A DNA stretch of 64,000 nucleotides from Phormidesmis priestleyi Ana (GTDB lineage: Bacteria > Cyanobacteriota > Cyanobacteriia > Phormidesmidales > Phormidesmidaceae), in assembly GCA_001314865.1 (NCBI GenBank), contig LJZR01000011.1, positions 1 to 64,000 on the forward strand, written 5' to 3'. Positions 28,254 to 37,530 of this stretch are shown here, one piece after another. The notes below the pieces were generated by a model. It was not told the DNA's origin, searched no databases, and was given only the letters and a program-made list of their open reading frames with translations. How positions within the stretch are numbered: position 1 is the stretch's first letter; each line of letters opens with the position of its first letter. The position numbers and the translations under genes were made by a program.

Positions 28254-28757
28254 TTAGGGATGCCTTGCAAAGGCCGCAACGGAGCCATCTGCTTTCAGCG
28301 AGAACACTGTATAAGGCGGTGAGGGTCGATCGGATTCCATTCCAGGCGAGCCCATCGGCATCCCAGGCGCGGTCAGCCCAACAACATCCGGCTGTTCTGC
28401 CAGCAGGCGCTGAACATCTGTGGCTGGAACATGGCCTTCTATGACATAGCCGCCAATTAATGCTGTATGGCAAGAGTCTAGTCCGGCTGGGACGCCATAC
28501 CTTTGCTTAATTGCGTCCATATCCTGAGTGACATGCTCTTCAAGGCCAAAGCCTGCTGAGCGCATATGCTTACTCCAGTCTTCACAGCAGCCGCAGGTCG
28601 GCGAACGAAATACGGTGAGCCGATCATTTGAGGCGTCGGGCATTGGTTGGCTGCTGGCGTTGGCTCGTTGCGGATGGGCAATGGCACCGCTGATTCCGCC
28701 CCCTGTGCCCGCTATTCCAATGGCCAAAAGCTGAAGGGTAAATGAACGGCGATTCAT
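28254..28757 (-). CDS. DUF411 metal-binding protein, exported
   Basis: 167 residues. The twin-arginine-like start MNRRSFTLQLLAIGIAG suggests export. The DUF411 core shows VFRSPTCGCCEDWSKHM with Cys55, Cys57, Cys58, and SCHTALIGGYVIEGHVPA downstream. DUF411 proteins accompany copper and other metal resistance genes and may carry copper. It is divergent from a MerR-family regulator with about 260 bases between them, which suggests control by that regulator. Confidence 0.87.
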   Translation of the reverse strand: MNRRSFTLQLLAIGIAGTGGGISGAIAHPQRANASSQPMPDASNDRLTVFRSPTCGCCEDWSKHMRSAGFGLEEHVTQDMDAIKQRYGVPAGLDSCHTALIGGYVIEGHVPATDVQRLLAEQPDVVGLTAPGMPMGSPGMESDRPSPPYTVFSLKADGSVAAFARHP

Positions 28758-28889
28758 AGGTCTGGCGGGCCTTAATTGGGCCTGTGTGCAGCTATAGATA
28801 CAAACAAAAGTGTAGGTAGACAGATTGATTCTAGCGTGCGGTTTAGCATGATGAGCTGCACACGGCGAGCCAAATACGATTCAGCCAGC

Positions 28890-28949
28890 CTGAACACTTG
28901 ACGCCTGAACGCTTGACGCCTGAACGCTTTATGCATGAACGCTTTACGC
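28890..28949. repeat. 15-bp tandem repeat, 4 copies, between DUF411 and merR-like genes
   Basis: CTGAACACTTGACGC-type units start at 28890, 28905, 28920 and 28935 with increasing divergence. They are in the divergent promoter region. Confidence 0.85.
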
Positions 28950-28950
28950 C

Positions 28951-28989
28951 CAAACACTATAGTGAACTTTAGAGTTGTACGATATAATG
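28951..28989 (+). promoter_or_regulatory. probable promoter/operator of the MerR-type gene
   Basis: An exact TATAAT at 28984-28989, 31 bases before the ATG. Upstream lie a weak -35 (GTGAAC 28962-28967) and the near-dyad AACTTTAGAGTT (28965-28976), followed by GTAC-N8-GTAC (28977-28992). MerR regulators bind dyads between -35 and -10, so this is a likely site. Confidence 0.45.
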
Positions 28990-29020
28990 TACTTGTGTAA
29001 AAGCGTGAGGCTTTCTGCCA

Positions 29021-29494
29021 ATGACTGCTGCAATTCATTTAGCGAATTCTTCCATAGCGAATTCTTCAACAAAGCGACCGGAGAAACGCCTCAAAATTGG
29101 TGAGCTTTCTAAGCAAACAGGGCTCGCCGTTGGTGCGCTACGATACTACGAAAGTCTTGGTTTGCTCTCATCTACGCGCGGCCAAAATAGCTATCGTTAC
29201 TATTCACCAATCGCGGTAAGCCAAGTCAAGTTCATTAAAAAGGCTCAGGCACTAGGCTTTTCGCTAGACGAGATTGGTGAGGTGTTGACACTGCATGAGC
29301 GTGGAGATATGCCATGTGGATTGGTGCGATCGCTCTTACAAGAAAAAATTGAGCAGCTGACATCACAAATTCAAAAAATGACGGCATTTAAAGGCGAGTT
29401 AGAGCAGTACCGAGACCGTTGGGACACCGTTGAGCCCTACGTTGAGCCAGACGAAATTTGTCCCCTAATCGAGACTGTTCCGCTAGGTGAGTAG
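29021..29494 (+). CDS. MerR-family metal-responsive regulator
   Basis: 157 residues. An N-terminal winged helix (KIGELSKQTGLAVGALRYYESLGLL, from 25) is followed by a coiled-coil dimer helix (about 103-133). Two cysteines, Cys99 and Cys147, lie at positions comparable with metal ligands of CueR/ZntR relatives, so metal sensing is likely, but the metal is unknown. It is divergent from the DUF411 gene, and I infer control of that gene and of itself. ATG 29021 is preceded by a TATAAT. Confidence 0.85.
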   Translation: MTAAIHLANSSIANSSTKRPEKRLKIGELSKQTGLAVGALRYYESLGLLSSTRGQNSYRYYSPIAVSQVKFIKKAQALGFSLDEIGEVLTLHERGDMPCGLVRSLLQEKIEQLTSQIQKMTAFKGELEQYRDRWDTVEPYVEPDEICPLIETVPLGE

Positions 29495-29610
29495 TCAGAA
29501 ATGCGCCAAGATACGATGGCTACATCTATCCGCACCTCTCCTCTTAGTTAGTAGGTAGCTATTTTGTTAGTAGGTAGCTATTTTGTGTTTAATTTGCATT
29601 GATCTTGCAG

Positions 29611-30480
29611 CTAGTTGGTACTACTTGTTTGCTGGCCCATCACTACGCTAGCGAGTATCATCACTATCCCCGCTAGCTGAATAGGTGAAAACGTTTGCTG
29701 CAAAAACACATATCCAATCAGCGTAGCCACAAGCGGACTCAACAGAGCCAAATAGGATACCGCTGTCGCGCTCAATTGTTCAATACCACGAAACCACAGC
29801 GCATAGGCTAGCGCCGTACCCACTAATCCTAAATAAACAAAGCCATAGAGATTGGTTCGAGAGATTTCGGTAAATGGCCCCTCCGTAATTAAGGCAATGG
29901 GTAACAATACCAAGCCGCCGACCACCAGTTGCCAAGCTGTAAATACAACCAAAGAAACGGGAGACTTCCATTTCTTTACCAATACAGTGCCCAACCCCAT
30001 GGTGAGCGCTCCCCCGATAGCCGCCAGCACTCCAATGGCATCTAACTGAGCGCTAGGCCCCAACACCAGCAATCCAACGCCGATAAAGCCTGCGATCGCA
30101 GCCAAAATCGCCAGCTTAGAAGGCTTCTCACTCAGCATCAGCCAAGCAAACCATATCACCAGTAAAGGCTGAACCGCGCCTACTGTTGCTGCTACTCCAC
30201 CCGGTAGCCGATAAGCCGACACAAACAAAAAAGCCTGAAAAATACCAATATTGAGAACGCCTAAAACAAATATTCGCAGCCACCAAATGCCTTGAGGCAA
30301 CTTCCGCAAGCCGATAGTGAGCAAAAGACCGATAGGGAGCGATCGCATCGAAGCTACCAGCAATGGATGACCCGGTGGCAAAAACTCTGTCGCCACCACA
30401 AAAGTAGTCCCCCAAAACATAGGAGCCAAAGCCGTCAACAAAACATCAACCAGACGAGCGCTAGATGCAACCCCTTTCAT
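29611..30480 (-). CDS. EamA/DMT-family exporter
   Basis: 289 residues with ten membrane helices in two EamA repeats (about 10-140 and 148-285), the first with LAPMFWGTTFVVATEFL. It is a drug/metabolite transporter, probably exporting amino acids or related compounds. Start ATG 30478-30480. The preceding gene on the same strand (30522-31922) is 41 bases upstream, so the pair may be cotranscribed. Confidence 0.85.
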   Translation of the reverse strand: MKGVASSARLVDVLLTALAPMFWGTTFVVATEFLPPGHPLLVASMRSLPIGLLLTIGLRKLPQGIWWLRIFVLGVLNIGIFQAFLFVSAYRLPGGVAATVGAVQPLLVIWFAWLMLSEKPSKLAILAAIAGFIGVGLLVLGPSAQLDAIGVLAAIGGALTMGLGTVLVKKWKSPVSLVVFTAWQLVVGGLVLLPIALITEGPFTEISRTNLYGFVYLGLVGTALAYALWFRGIEQLSATAVSYLALLSPLVATLIGYVFLQQTFSPIQLAGIVMILASVVMGQQTSSTN

Positions 30481-30521
30481 ATCGTTCAGTATTACGCATC
30501 ACGCCTATCTCAGAGCGAATT

Positions 30522-31922
30522 CTACTCTGCCTCTGTTTCTAGGCGACCTAGCGCCGTGCCGGGATAGTAATGACCCAAAATTTCGATGTAGCTGTAGCCC
30601 TGCTCGGCCAATTCACGAGCGCCGTTTTGGCTCATGCCGCTGCCCCTGTGGACTTCATCGACAATGGCTTGCGAGGCCGCGTACAGCGACTCTACAATGC
30701 CGCCCTCATGGCTAATGAATTCGCCTGCGGTTGCCTGGACAGCTGCCTGAGTCGTGTTTGCTTCGCGGGCAATGCCTTTATACGCTTGAAAGCGCTCGGT
30801 GTTGTCTAGGTCAAAATACTCTTCACTGGCCGGACGAATGTTGTGCGTAAGCGCGTAGGAGCGAGCCGCCACTGCCTGCGCTTTTAGCGACTCAATCGCC
30901 CAGCTAGGAGACATTTCTGTCCCAACAACGCTGTACAAATAGTCGCCTAGCAATACATAGTTCACCGCAATCAGGCCCCGCTCCCGCAGTGCGATTAACA
31001 CGCGGCCTCGATACCAGCTATCGCCGATGGCAACATAGCCACCGTCTTCGGGATACACCCAAAATGCACCCGGCATTGTCTGCCCGCCTACCACGATACC
31101 GTTGCCAATTTCGGCTAGGGCAGAGGTTTCTGCGGATAATTCTTTAATGATGTTGCCGTCTAGGTCAATGAGGGTGCCGCTGCCTGAGGTGGCAAAGGCG
31201 ATCGCACTCACATCCTTTGCTACCGCTACCCGCATCTCTAATGCGTTGTCAATCGTTGTTCCGGTAAAGATTGTCGGCGCAGCCTTGGGCGCAGGGGGAG
31301 CGTCTGCTGTGACCTGTTCGGCGGCAGCTTTTGCTTTGGCGGCAGTGGTTTCTGTGGAGGGTGCTGCGCCAGACTTAGCCGCGTTGGTTCCTTTTTGTAG
31401 CGGATCGCCGAGTTGGGCCTGATTGCGCGGTATCAGTGCGATCGCCTCAACCTTGCGGTAAAAAATTTCGTTCGTTAAAAACAGATCCTGAGTTTCTAAC
31501 ACGGTCTCAGCTGCCGGATCATTGGCGCGGCTGACCGGAATATTGGCGGGGTTGGGTGCGATCGCAGCTTGTAATGAATCCACCTGAGTAAAGGCCAGTC
31601 CACTGCTAGCACCAATCAGCCCAATCACCGCAAACGCATACTTACGCTTGGGCGAGCCACTGAGCCTCATTGCGAGCCTACGAGCAAAGTTAGGCTTAAT
31701 TTGCTGTGCGCTCTCAGGGTTGCTCTCAGGATTGCGCTCAGGGTTGTGCTCAGGCTCAGCGACAACCTTATTCGATGACGGCTTGTTCAACAACTGATCG
31801 TTCGGCGACGGCTTATTTGGCGACGGCTCGTTCGACGACTGATCGTTTACCTGGGCCTCTTTTACTGAGCTTTTGGTAAAAAGACTGTTCAAAGCTTGCT
31901 TTATTGAGGGCTGCTTGAGCAT
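30522..31922 (-). CDS. SpoIID/LytB-domain protein
   Basis: 466 residues. A long disordered N-terminus with repeats (PEHNPERNPESNPES, NKPSPN) and a membrane segment (about 95-112) come first. A C-terminal SpoIID/LytB domain follows with SWAIESLKAQAVAARSYAL and YIEILGHYYPGT. SpoIID proteins cleave denuded peptidoglycan strands or stimulate amidases; the catalytic Glu cannot be fixed without alignment. It probably acts in the periplasm on the cell wall. Start ATG 31920-31922. Confidence 0.87.
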   Translation of the reverse strand: MLKQPSIKQALNSLFTKSSVKEAQVNDQSSNEPSPNKPSPNDQLLNKPSSNKVVAEPEHNPERNPESNPESAQQIKPNFARRLAMRLSGSPKRKYAFAVIGLIGASSGLAFTQVDSLQAAIAPNPANIPVSRANDPAAETVLETQDLFLTNEIFYRKVEAIALIPRNQAQLGDPLQKGTNAAKSGAAPSTETTAAKAKAAAEQVTADAPPAPKAAPTIFTGTTIDNALEMRVAVAKDVSAIAFATSGSGTLIDLDGNIIKELSAETSALAEIGNGIVVGGQTMPGAFWVYPEDGGYVAIGDSWYRGRVLIALRERGLIAVNYVLLGDYLYSVVGTEMSPSWAIESLKAQAVAARSYALTHNIRPASEEYFDLDNTERFQAYKGIAREANTTQAAVQATAGEFISHEGGIVESLYAASQAIVDEVHRGSGMSQNGARELAEQGYSYIEILGHYYPGTALGRLETEAE

Positions 31923-32212
31923 GGGGTTAATCGGGAGCTTCAGTGTTTTGACATTGAGGTTTTAACAATTGAATATAGAGGCTAGGCGCTAGCTTTATAA
32001 CCTCTTCCAACCTCTGTTAACCTCTTTCAATTTCTTTCAACCCGCATTGTGCAAACCCTGATAGATGGGCAGGCAGTTAAGCAAGTCTTTAGAGATTTTA
32101 AGCTTTATGACGCTAGATTAACAGTGAGTTGCCCAAACCCAATCAATATCAGTATTAAACAATACCCAACTGGTAAACAGCGTATAAACCGAAGCTCGCT
32201 CAGGAACAAACA

Positions 32213-33070
32213 ATGGCCTCACCGACAAATAATGAAAACGCCAATAGCTTGGCCAATAGTCTAGTATTGGTCGCCGGAGCCACTGGCGGCGTGGGCCAGC
32301 TATCAGTGGCGCAGCTATTAACCGCAGGCTATCGGGTACGCGTGCTCACGCGCAGCGCCGAAAAAGCTCAGACCATGTTTGCCGACAAGGTAGAGATTGC
32401 GGTCGGCGATATCCGCGAGCCCGAAACATTGGCCGCAGCTACCGCCGACATTGACTATTTAATTTGTGCTACGGGCACCACAGCGCTACCTTCTGACCGG
32501 TGGGACTTTAAAGATGGCTTAGGCAGTAACCCCATTGAGCAGTTTGGCAATTGGGTGAAAGTGTATCTGGATGCCGAATTTCGCAATGCTAAGGCGGGCA
32601 ATACGCCAGAAGCCGTAGATGCCATTGGGGTCAATAATTTATTGCTGGCTGCACCGGCTAGCCTCCAACGATTTGTCTTTGTTTCATCCTGCGGCGTTGC
32701 CCGTAAAGATGAATTTCCTTACACGCTGCTCAATGCCTACGGCGTGCTAGATGCTAAAGGCAAAGGCGAGACCGCTATTTTGCGATCGGGGCTGCCCTAC
32801 ACCATTATTCGCCCTGGCCAGCTCACCGATGGCCCCTACACCTCGCGGGATTTTAATTCACTCATTAAGGCGACGACTGAAAGCAAGCTCGGTGTGGTGA
32901 TGGCAACGGGCGATACGCTCAATGGGCAGACCAGTCGGATTGATGTGGCGGCAGCTTGTGTGGCTTGCTTAAAGGTGCCAGCCGCAGAAAATAAGGCGTT
33001 TGAAATAATTAATAAAGGCGATCGCCCAGCCGAAATAGACTGGGCGAGGTTGTTTGCAGCAGCAACTTAA
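32213..33070 (+). CDS. atypical short-chain dehydrogenase/reductase (NAD(P)-binding)
   Basis: 285 residues with the Rossmann motif GATGGVGQ near residue 22. Next come YRVRVLTRSAEKA, FVFVSSCGVARKD and IIRPGQLTDGP, as in the atypical SDR group that includes Tic62/HCF173-like and quinone-reductase-like proteins. The usual YxxxK pair is not obvious, so it may bind nucleotide without a known reaction. Start ATG 32213. Confidence 0.83.
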   Translation: MASPTNNENANSLANSLVLVAGATGGVGQLSVAQLLTAGYRVRVLTRSAEKAQTMFADKVEIAVGDIREPETLAAATADIDYLICATGTTALPSDRWDFKDGLGSNPIEQFGNWVKVYLDAEFRNAKAGNTPEAVDAIGVNNLLLAAPASLQRFVFVSSCGVARKDEFPYTLLNAYGVLDAKGKGETAILRSGLPYTIIRPGQLTDGPYTSRDFNSLIKATTESKLGVVMATGDTLNGQTSRIDVAAACVACLKVPAAENKAFEIINKGDRPAEIDWARLFAAAT

Positions 33071-33097
33071 CGTTTTTGAATGTTTTGAGGCAGTTTC

Positions 33098-33178
33098 CTA
33101 CACAAGGAAATTTACGGCCATCCACAGCGCTAAAAGAGAGCCAAAAACACCAAGCCAAAGCTTAAACCTGATATCCAT
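33098..33178 (-). CDS. candidate 26-residue single-span membrane protein
   Basis: ATG (33176-33178) to TAG (33098-33100) gives MDIRFKLWLGVFGSLLALWM and six further residues, AVNFLV. It is a short basic start followed by a hydrophobic span, as in small subunits of photosynthetic and NDH complexes. I do not recognise it. No clear Shine-Dalgarno sequence is seen. Confidence 0.4.
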   Translation of the reverse strand: MDIRFKLWLGVFGSLLALWMAVNFLV

Positions 33179-33325
33179 TGCAGTTAATTAAAGTCATAAG
33201 GTTACCTTTTCAATCTTAGCCAGAAAGCGACGGCTTTATCACATTGTGCGCGACAGTCCTCAGACGGTTTTTCCAAGACTATCCAGGACTCTCCCAACCT
33301 AATCTGCTGAATATTGTCCAGCCAA

Positions 33326-35194
33326 TTAGGCGGTGGTATAGCTTTCTGCTTGCAGACGAAACATCTCTTCGTAGCGACCTTGTTTTTCAATGAGCTGCTC
33401 GTGAGTGCCGGTTTCTATAATCTCGCCGTTTTCGAGTACGACAATGCGGTCGGCCATCCGCACGGTTGAAAATCGGTGGCTGACGAGAAAGGTCATTTTG
33501 CCTTGGGTGAGCTGGCGAAAGCGCTCAAAGAGGTCATGTTCGGCGATCGCATCTACCGCTGCTGTCGGCTCATCCAAAATCAGCACCTGCGCCTGCGACA
33601 TAAACGCTCGCGCCAACCCAATTTTTTGCCACTGCCCACCCGATAAATCCACACCGCCCACGAACATTTTGCCCAACACCGTTGCGTAGCCTTTGTCTAA
33701 CCGATCAATCAGCCCAGTTGCGCCTGCATCGGTCGCTGCCTGCTGCACCTGCAACCTATCTTCCCGCTTCGGCAAATTGCCAAAGCCAATATTGTCTTGA
33801 GCCGTCAGTGCATAGCGCGCAAAGTCCTGAAATAACACGCCAATGTTACGCCGCAAATCGCTGAGCTGAAAGGCACTCAGCGGTATATCATCTATCGCAA
33901 TCAGGCCACGATCAATATCGTACAAACGAGTGAGCAGCTTGAGCAGCGTCGTTTTCCCCGAACCGTTAAGGCCCACTAACGCAATGCATTCCTGCGGCCC
34001 AACGATGAGGCTGATGTTTTTGAGCGTAGGCTGTTCGCTGCCAGGATACGTAAAGTAAACATCTTTCAGCATCAGTCCTTGCCGAATGGGGCTTGGAAAA
34101 TCTTGAGGGCGAAGCGGGCTAATGACCTGAGGCGTGAGATCAATAAACTCAAAATACTGCGACACATACAGGTTGAACTCATACAGCGTTGCTACAGTCG
34201 TCAAAATGCCGGTGGTCGCAGCCTGCGCCTGCTGAAACGTGCCTGCATACAGCGTAAGATCGCCAATGGTTACCAGGCCCCGAACGGTTTCCCATAGCAC
34301 CAGTGCATACGCACCGTAAAAACCAACTGCCGAAATAATTTCTAATGTGACTTGGGCAATGGCTTGCCTGCGAGCAAGCTGCTGAGACTCAAGGTTAAAC
34401 TCTTCGCGAATTTCGCGGTACTGTTTGGCCATGTAGTCGCCCAGGTTAAACAGACGCACCTCTTTAACAAATTTTGGCTCGGTGAGCACGTTGCCAAAGT
34501 AGTCTGCTAGTCGGCGACTGGGCGTTTGGCGGCGAGTCATCCAAAAACGTCGCTCGGAAAAACGAACGCTCACCCAAAAAGTTGGCAGAGCGCTCAGCAG
34601 CAGCAGCACAAATACCAAAGGATTAAATCGCAGCAGCAGCGCCAGCAAGCCCACTAATCGGGTGACTTGGCCAAGCAATGTCAGCAGTAGCCGCAGGACA
34701 CGCATGGGGTAGGTACTGCCACTCTGCTGGGCTCGTTCCATCAAATCATGGAATTCAGACGATTCGTAGTGAGCAAGGTCGAGCCGGGTGGCCTGCTGAA
34801 GTAATTGGGTGTTGGCGAATAAAAGGAAGCGATCGCTCATCACCTGCGTGGTGTAGCCGTCTAACTGCGTCAGCACCGCCTGCAATAGCAAAAAGCCAAA
34901 ACCTGCGGCCACCAATGGCATGAGGGACTGGACAATGAGCGAAATAGCCGCCCCCTCACCCACCAACGCCACAACCTGATCCACAATCAGCTTACTGATG
35001 TATATTTGCGTCGCCGGAATCAGCGCGCTGACCAGTGTTAAACCCAGACTCACCAGCAGCGCAATCGGCGTAGCTTTCCACACCAATTTGATCAGCCGAG
35101 GCATATTTTTAAAAATAGCCAAAGAGCTCGTCAGAGACTCAACCAGCTTTTGACGCGGACTTATCGGATTTATCGGTTTAGAAGAGTTTGTCAA
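33326..35194 (-). CDS. ABC exporter, fused permease and ATPase
   Basis: 622 residues. The six-helix membrane domain covers about 45-340 and the ATPase the remainder, with Walker A VGLNGSGKTTLLKLL, signature DLSGGQWQKIGLARAF, Walker B VLILDEPTAAVDA and H-loop LVSHRFSTV. It belongs to the multidrug/lipid-type B-family exporters, and the substrate is unknown. Asp replaces nothing essential that I can see. Start ATG 35192-35194. Confidence 0.88.
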   Translation of the reverse strand: MTNSSKPINPISPRQKLVESLTSSLAIFKNMPRLIKLVWKATPIALLVSLGLTLVSALIPATQIYISKLIVDQVVALVGEGAAISLIVQSLMPLVAAGFGFLLLQAVLTQLDGYTTQVMSDRFLLFANTQLLQQATRLDLAHYESSEFHDLMERAQQSGSTYPMRVLRLLLTLLGQVTRLVGLLALLLRFNPLVFVLLLLSALPTFWVSVRFSERRFWMTRRQTPSRRLADYFGNVLTEPKFVKEVRLFNLGDYMAKQYREIREEFNLESQQLARRQAIAQVTLEIISAVGFYGAYALVLWETVRGLVTIGDLTLYAGTFQQAQAATTGILTTVATLYEFNLYVSQYFEFIDLTPQVISPLRPQDFPSPIRQGLMLKDVYFTYPGSEQPTLKNISLIVGPQECIALVGLNGSGKTTLLKLLTRLYDIDRGLIAIDDIPLSAFQLSDLRRNIGVLFQDFARYALTAQDNIGFGNLPKREDRLQVQQAATDAGATGLIDRLDKGYATVLGKMFVGGVDLSGGQWQKIGLARAFMSQAQVLILDEPTAAVDAIAEHDLFERFRQLTQGKMTFLVSHRFSTVRMADRIVVLENGEIIETGTHEQLIEKQGRYEEMFRLQAESYTTA

Positions 35195-35518
35195 AAGCGA
35201 AGAGGAATGAGCTAAGGAGGGTTGTATCTGATGAAGTGGGGCTAGATGTAGGCATTCGCGACGGTTCAGCTTATGTTTTCATTCACTTTTTTATTGGCTA
35301 TTGATTGACTATTTAGTTGACTACTTATTAACAACTTTTAGTGACGCAAAAATCTACTGCGCCTTTCTAGCGTAGCGTTTTCGTCTCTATCTCTCATACG
35401 AAACGCACCTACGGGAAATACCCCTTACCTCCGCCCTCATTATGCAGCGGTGCCACCACGCAGTCGGGAATGGCATCCGACTCTAGGCGAATCAATGAAG
35501 GTAATTCAAGGCGAGATA
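35195..35518. other. gap upstream of the ABC exporter, nothing recognised
   Basis: Probable promoter region of the ABC gene (minus strand). A Shine-Dalgarno-like AAGGAGG on the plus strand precedes only a 4-codon frame. Confidence 0.4.
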
Positions 35519-36124
35519 TTAGGGCAAAACGGTGACTGGCGTGTTCAGGTCTACCTGCTCATATAGCGCCTGCACATCTACGTTGCGCATTCTCACGCAG
35601 CCATGAGAAACAGCACTACCAATCAAGGACTCATCGGGCGTACCGTGAAAGCCAATAGAATTTGTTCCATCTGACCAAAAACCGATCCATCGATCACCTA
35701 ATGGATTATCTGGCCCTGGAGGCATCACTTGCCCCGTAAAAGGATGTTCCCAGGCCGGGTTCACCTGCTTTTGAAATACGCTGAACTGGCCGGTAGGCGT
35801 ATTCCAACCTTCCCTGCCGACTGCGACTGCATAACTCGCGATCAGCATGTCGCCGCGATACACCGACACGCGACGCGCTGACAAGCTCAGTACCAAATTA
35901 AGCGGTAGCGTTTGGATGTTTTCAGGGAAAGGCGCGATCGCGCGCGCATTCTCCGCCTGTTCGGGCGTCCGCTCAACCGCCACAGCAGGCGTGACCTGGG
36001 TTGTCAATAAAGCTGTTGTCAATAGAGCCGTTGTTAATAGAGCTGCCGGTAGCGCAGTCAACAAAAACATCATCACAGCAAAACCACTGCTGTGGAGTAT
36101 TGCGAACCATGGATTACTCAACAT
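35519..36124 (-). CDS. L,D-transpeptidase (YkuD family), second in tandem
   Basis: 201 residues, exported. Hydrophobic signal region (about 10-48) contains a 5-residue repeat (TALLT). The YkuD domain has IGFHGTPDE and the active site SHGCVRMRN with Cys176. It makes 3-3 crosslinks or attaches proteins to peptidoglycan. A paralogue gene lies 18 bases upstream on the same strand, with a fasciclin-domain gene before it; the three appear to be one operon. Confidence 0.88.
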   Translation of the reverse strand: MLSNPWFAILHSSGFAVMMFLLTALPAALLTTALLTTALLTTQVTPAVAVERTPEQAENARAIAPFPENIQTLPLNLVLSLSARRVSVYRGDMLIASYAVAVGREGWNTPTGQFSVFQKQVNPAWEHPFTGQVMPPGPDNPLGDRWIGFWSDGTNSIGFHGTPDESLIGSAVSHGCVRMRNVDVQALYEQVDLNTPVTVLP

Positions 36125-36142
36125 TGGATTTCGGATTTCGGA

Positions 36143-36682
36143 TTATTGGATTGTGACTGGCGTGCCCACATTCACCTTAGAAAACAGCGCCACCACATCC
36201 TCGTTTCTCATCCGCACACAGCCATTCGAAGCCGCCTGACCAATCGAGTCAAGCGTTGGCGTCCCGTGAAAGCCAAACGCCCCTGCTTCACTCGTTGCAA
36301 ACTCTATCCACCGCAAGCCCAAGGCGCTGTTTGGCCCAGGCGTATGCACCTCGCCCGTCCAAGGACTTTGCCACACCGGATTCACAATCATTTGCGACAC
36401 CGCAAATTGCCCCCGAGGCGTCGGGGTCTCTGCTGCACCCACGGCGACGGGATAACTGCTCAGCAGCATATCGCCGCTATATAAATAAACGCGGCGCTGC
36501 TGCAAATTCAGCACAATATGGCCATTGGCAACGGTTTGCCCTGCCGATGCGGAATCAGTTGTTGGGGAGCCTGCTGGCGGCGCTATGCCCGTCGGCATCT
36601 GTGCCAAACCAGGCGTAGCGCCGCCAAAGATACCAGCTATTGCAAGGGGCGCGATGCAATGAGCGAAAAGCCGCATTACCAA
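36143..36682 (-). CDS. L,D-transpeptidase (YkuD family), variant active site
   Basis: 179 residues with a signal peptide (about 1-27). The YkuD domain contains FGFHGTPTLDSIG and SNGCVRMRN, in which Asn153 stands where the family and its neighbour have His before Gly-Cys155. The catalytic Cys is kept. The ATG (36680-36682) overlaps the end of the fasciclin gene by 7 bases, so translation is likely coupled. It may have changed activity or be a normal variant. Confidence 0.88.
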   Translation of the reverse strand: MVMRLFAHCIAPLAIAGIFGGATPGLAQMPTGIAPPAGSPTTDSASAGQTVANGHIVLNLQQRRVYLYSGDMLLSSYPVAVGAAETPTPRGQFAVSQMIVNPVWQSPWTGEVHTPGPNSALGLRWIEFATSEAGAFGFHGTPTLDSIGQAASNGCVRMRNEDVVALFSKVNVGTPVTIQ

Positions 36683-37530
36683 AGGCCTCGTACAGGCTCT
36701 TGAGTAGCTGCTGGCTCAGGCTGGGGCACAGTCGCTTCAGCAGGTGCTACGGGCACAGCCGCTTCAGCAGGCGCTACGGGCTCAGGCGCAATTGATCGGT
36801 CAATCGCGGTTTCTTGCAGCGTTGTAATGCGCGTATTCTGCGCCTCAGTCGCCTGATCGTTACCCGCAGACATGCTGCTAGTGGTGTCAACATCAGCCCC
36901 ATTGTTTATCCTGGCCTCTAGCTGACTCACAAATCCAACCGGCAGCAGAACTTGATCCACCGCATGAATCACACCATTGGTCGCAGCGATATCGGCTTGC
37001 ACCACGTTGGCCTCTTCTACCCGTACACCCATTGGCGTAACCGCCACATCCACAGTGCCGTCAAAAGTAGAAAAAGAACCGGCGCTAAGCCGCTCAGACG
37101 TAAAGTCACCGTAGCCTACATGGTTGTAAAGCACTTTGATGAGCAAGTCTCTGTTTTCAGGCAGTAACAGGGTCTCTAAAGCTCCAGGTGGCAGCGCCAT
37201 AAAGGCCGCATCAGTAGGGGCAAACACTGTATAGGGGCCTTCGCTGGCTAAAATGCCGCCTAAGTTAGCAGCCTGAATGGCAGCTGACAGAGTACTAAAG
37301 CCTTCAGTAGAAGTCGCAATTTCTGCGATGGACGCGTCCGCTTCAGTATCAGGAACACTCTGAGCTTCGCTACCGCTTCTTCTAATCGCAGGGTCTACCA
37401 GGACGGAAGCATGAGCAGGGGCTGTCAGCATGAGCCCTGCACTCAGGATGCTAGCTGCGATAACAAAGCCACTCCTTTGGCGAATCGCAATTGTAGAAAA
37501 GAAAGCACTTGAGTTATGAGTAAATGCCAT
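36676..37530 (-). CDS. secreted fasciclin-domain protein
   Basis: 284 residues from ATG 37528-37530, chosen because it gives a signal peptide (to about 42, PAHA). The fasciclin (FAS1) domain spans about 75-210, with YTVFAPTDAAFMALPPGALE, VLYNHVGYG and TNGVIHAVDQVLLP. It is followed by a low-complexity tail rich in Pro, Ala, Val and Glu. FAS1 domains mediate adhesion. It overlaps the next L,D-transpeptidase gene, suggesting an envelope function. Confidence 0.88.
   Translation of the reverse strand: MAFTHNSSAFFSTIAIRQRSGFVIAASILSAGLMLTAPAHASVLVDPAIRRSGSEAQSVPDTEADASIAEIATSTEGFSTLSAAIQAANLGGILASEGPYTVFAPTDAAFMALPPGALETLLLPENRDLLIKVLYNHVGYGDFTSERLSAGSFSTFDGTVDVAVTPMGVRVEEANVVQADIAATNGVIHAVDQVLLPVGFVSQLEARINNGADVDTTSSMSAGNDQATEAQNTRITTLQETAIDRSIAPEPVAPAEAAVPVAPAEATVPQPEPAATQEPVRGLW

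Noticed and set aside
28772-29038. 88-codon minus frame in the DUF411/MerR gap
   Set aside because: Covers the repeat array and promoter; composition (FRRQVFR-type) is set by the repeats.
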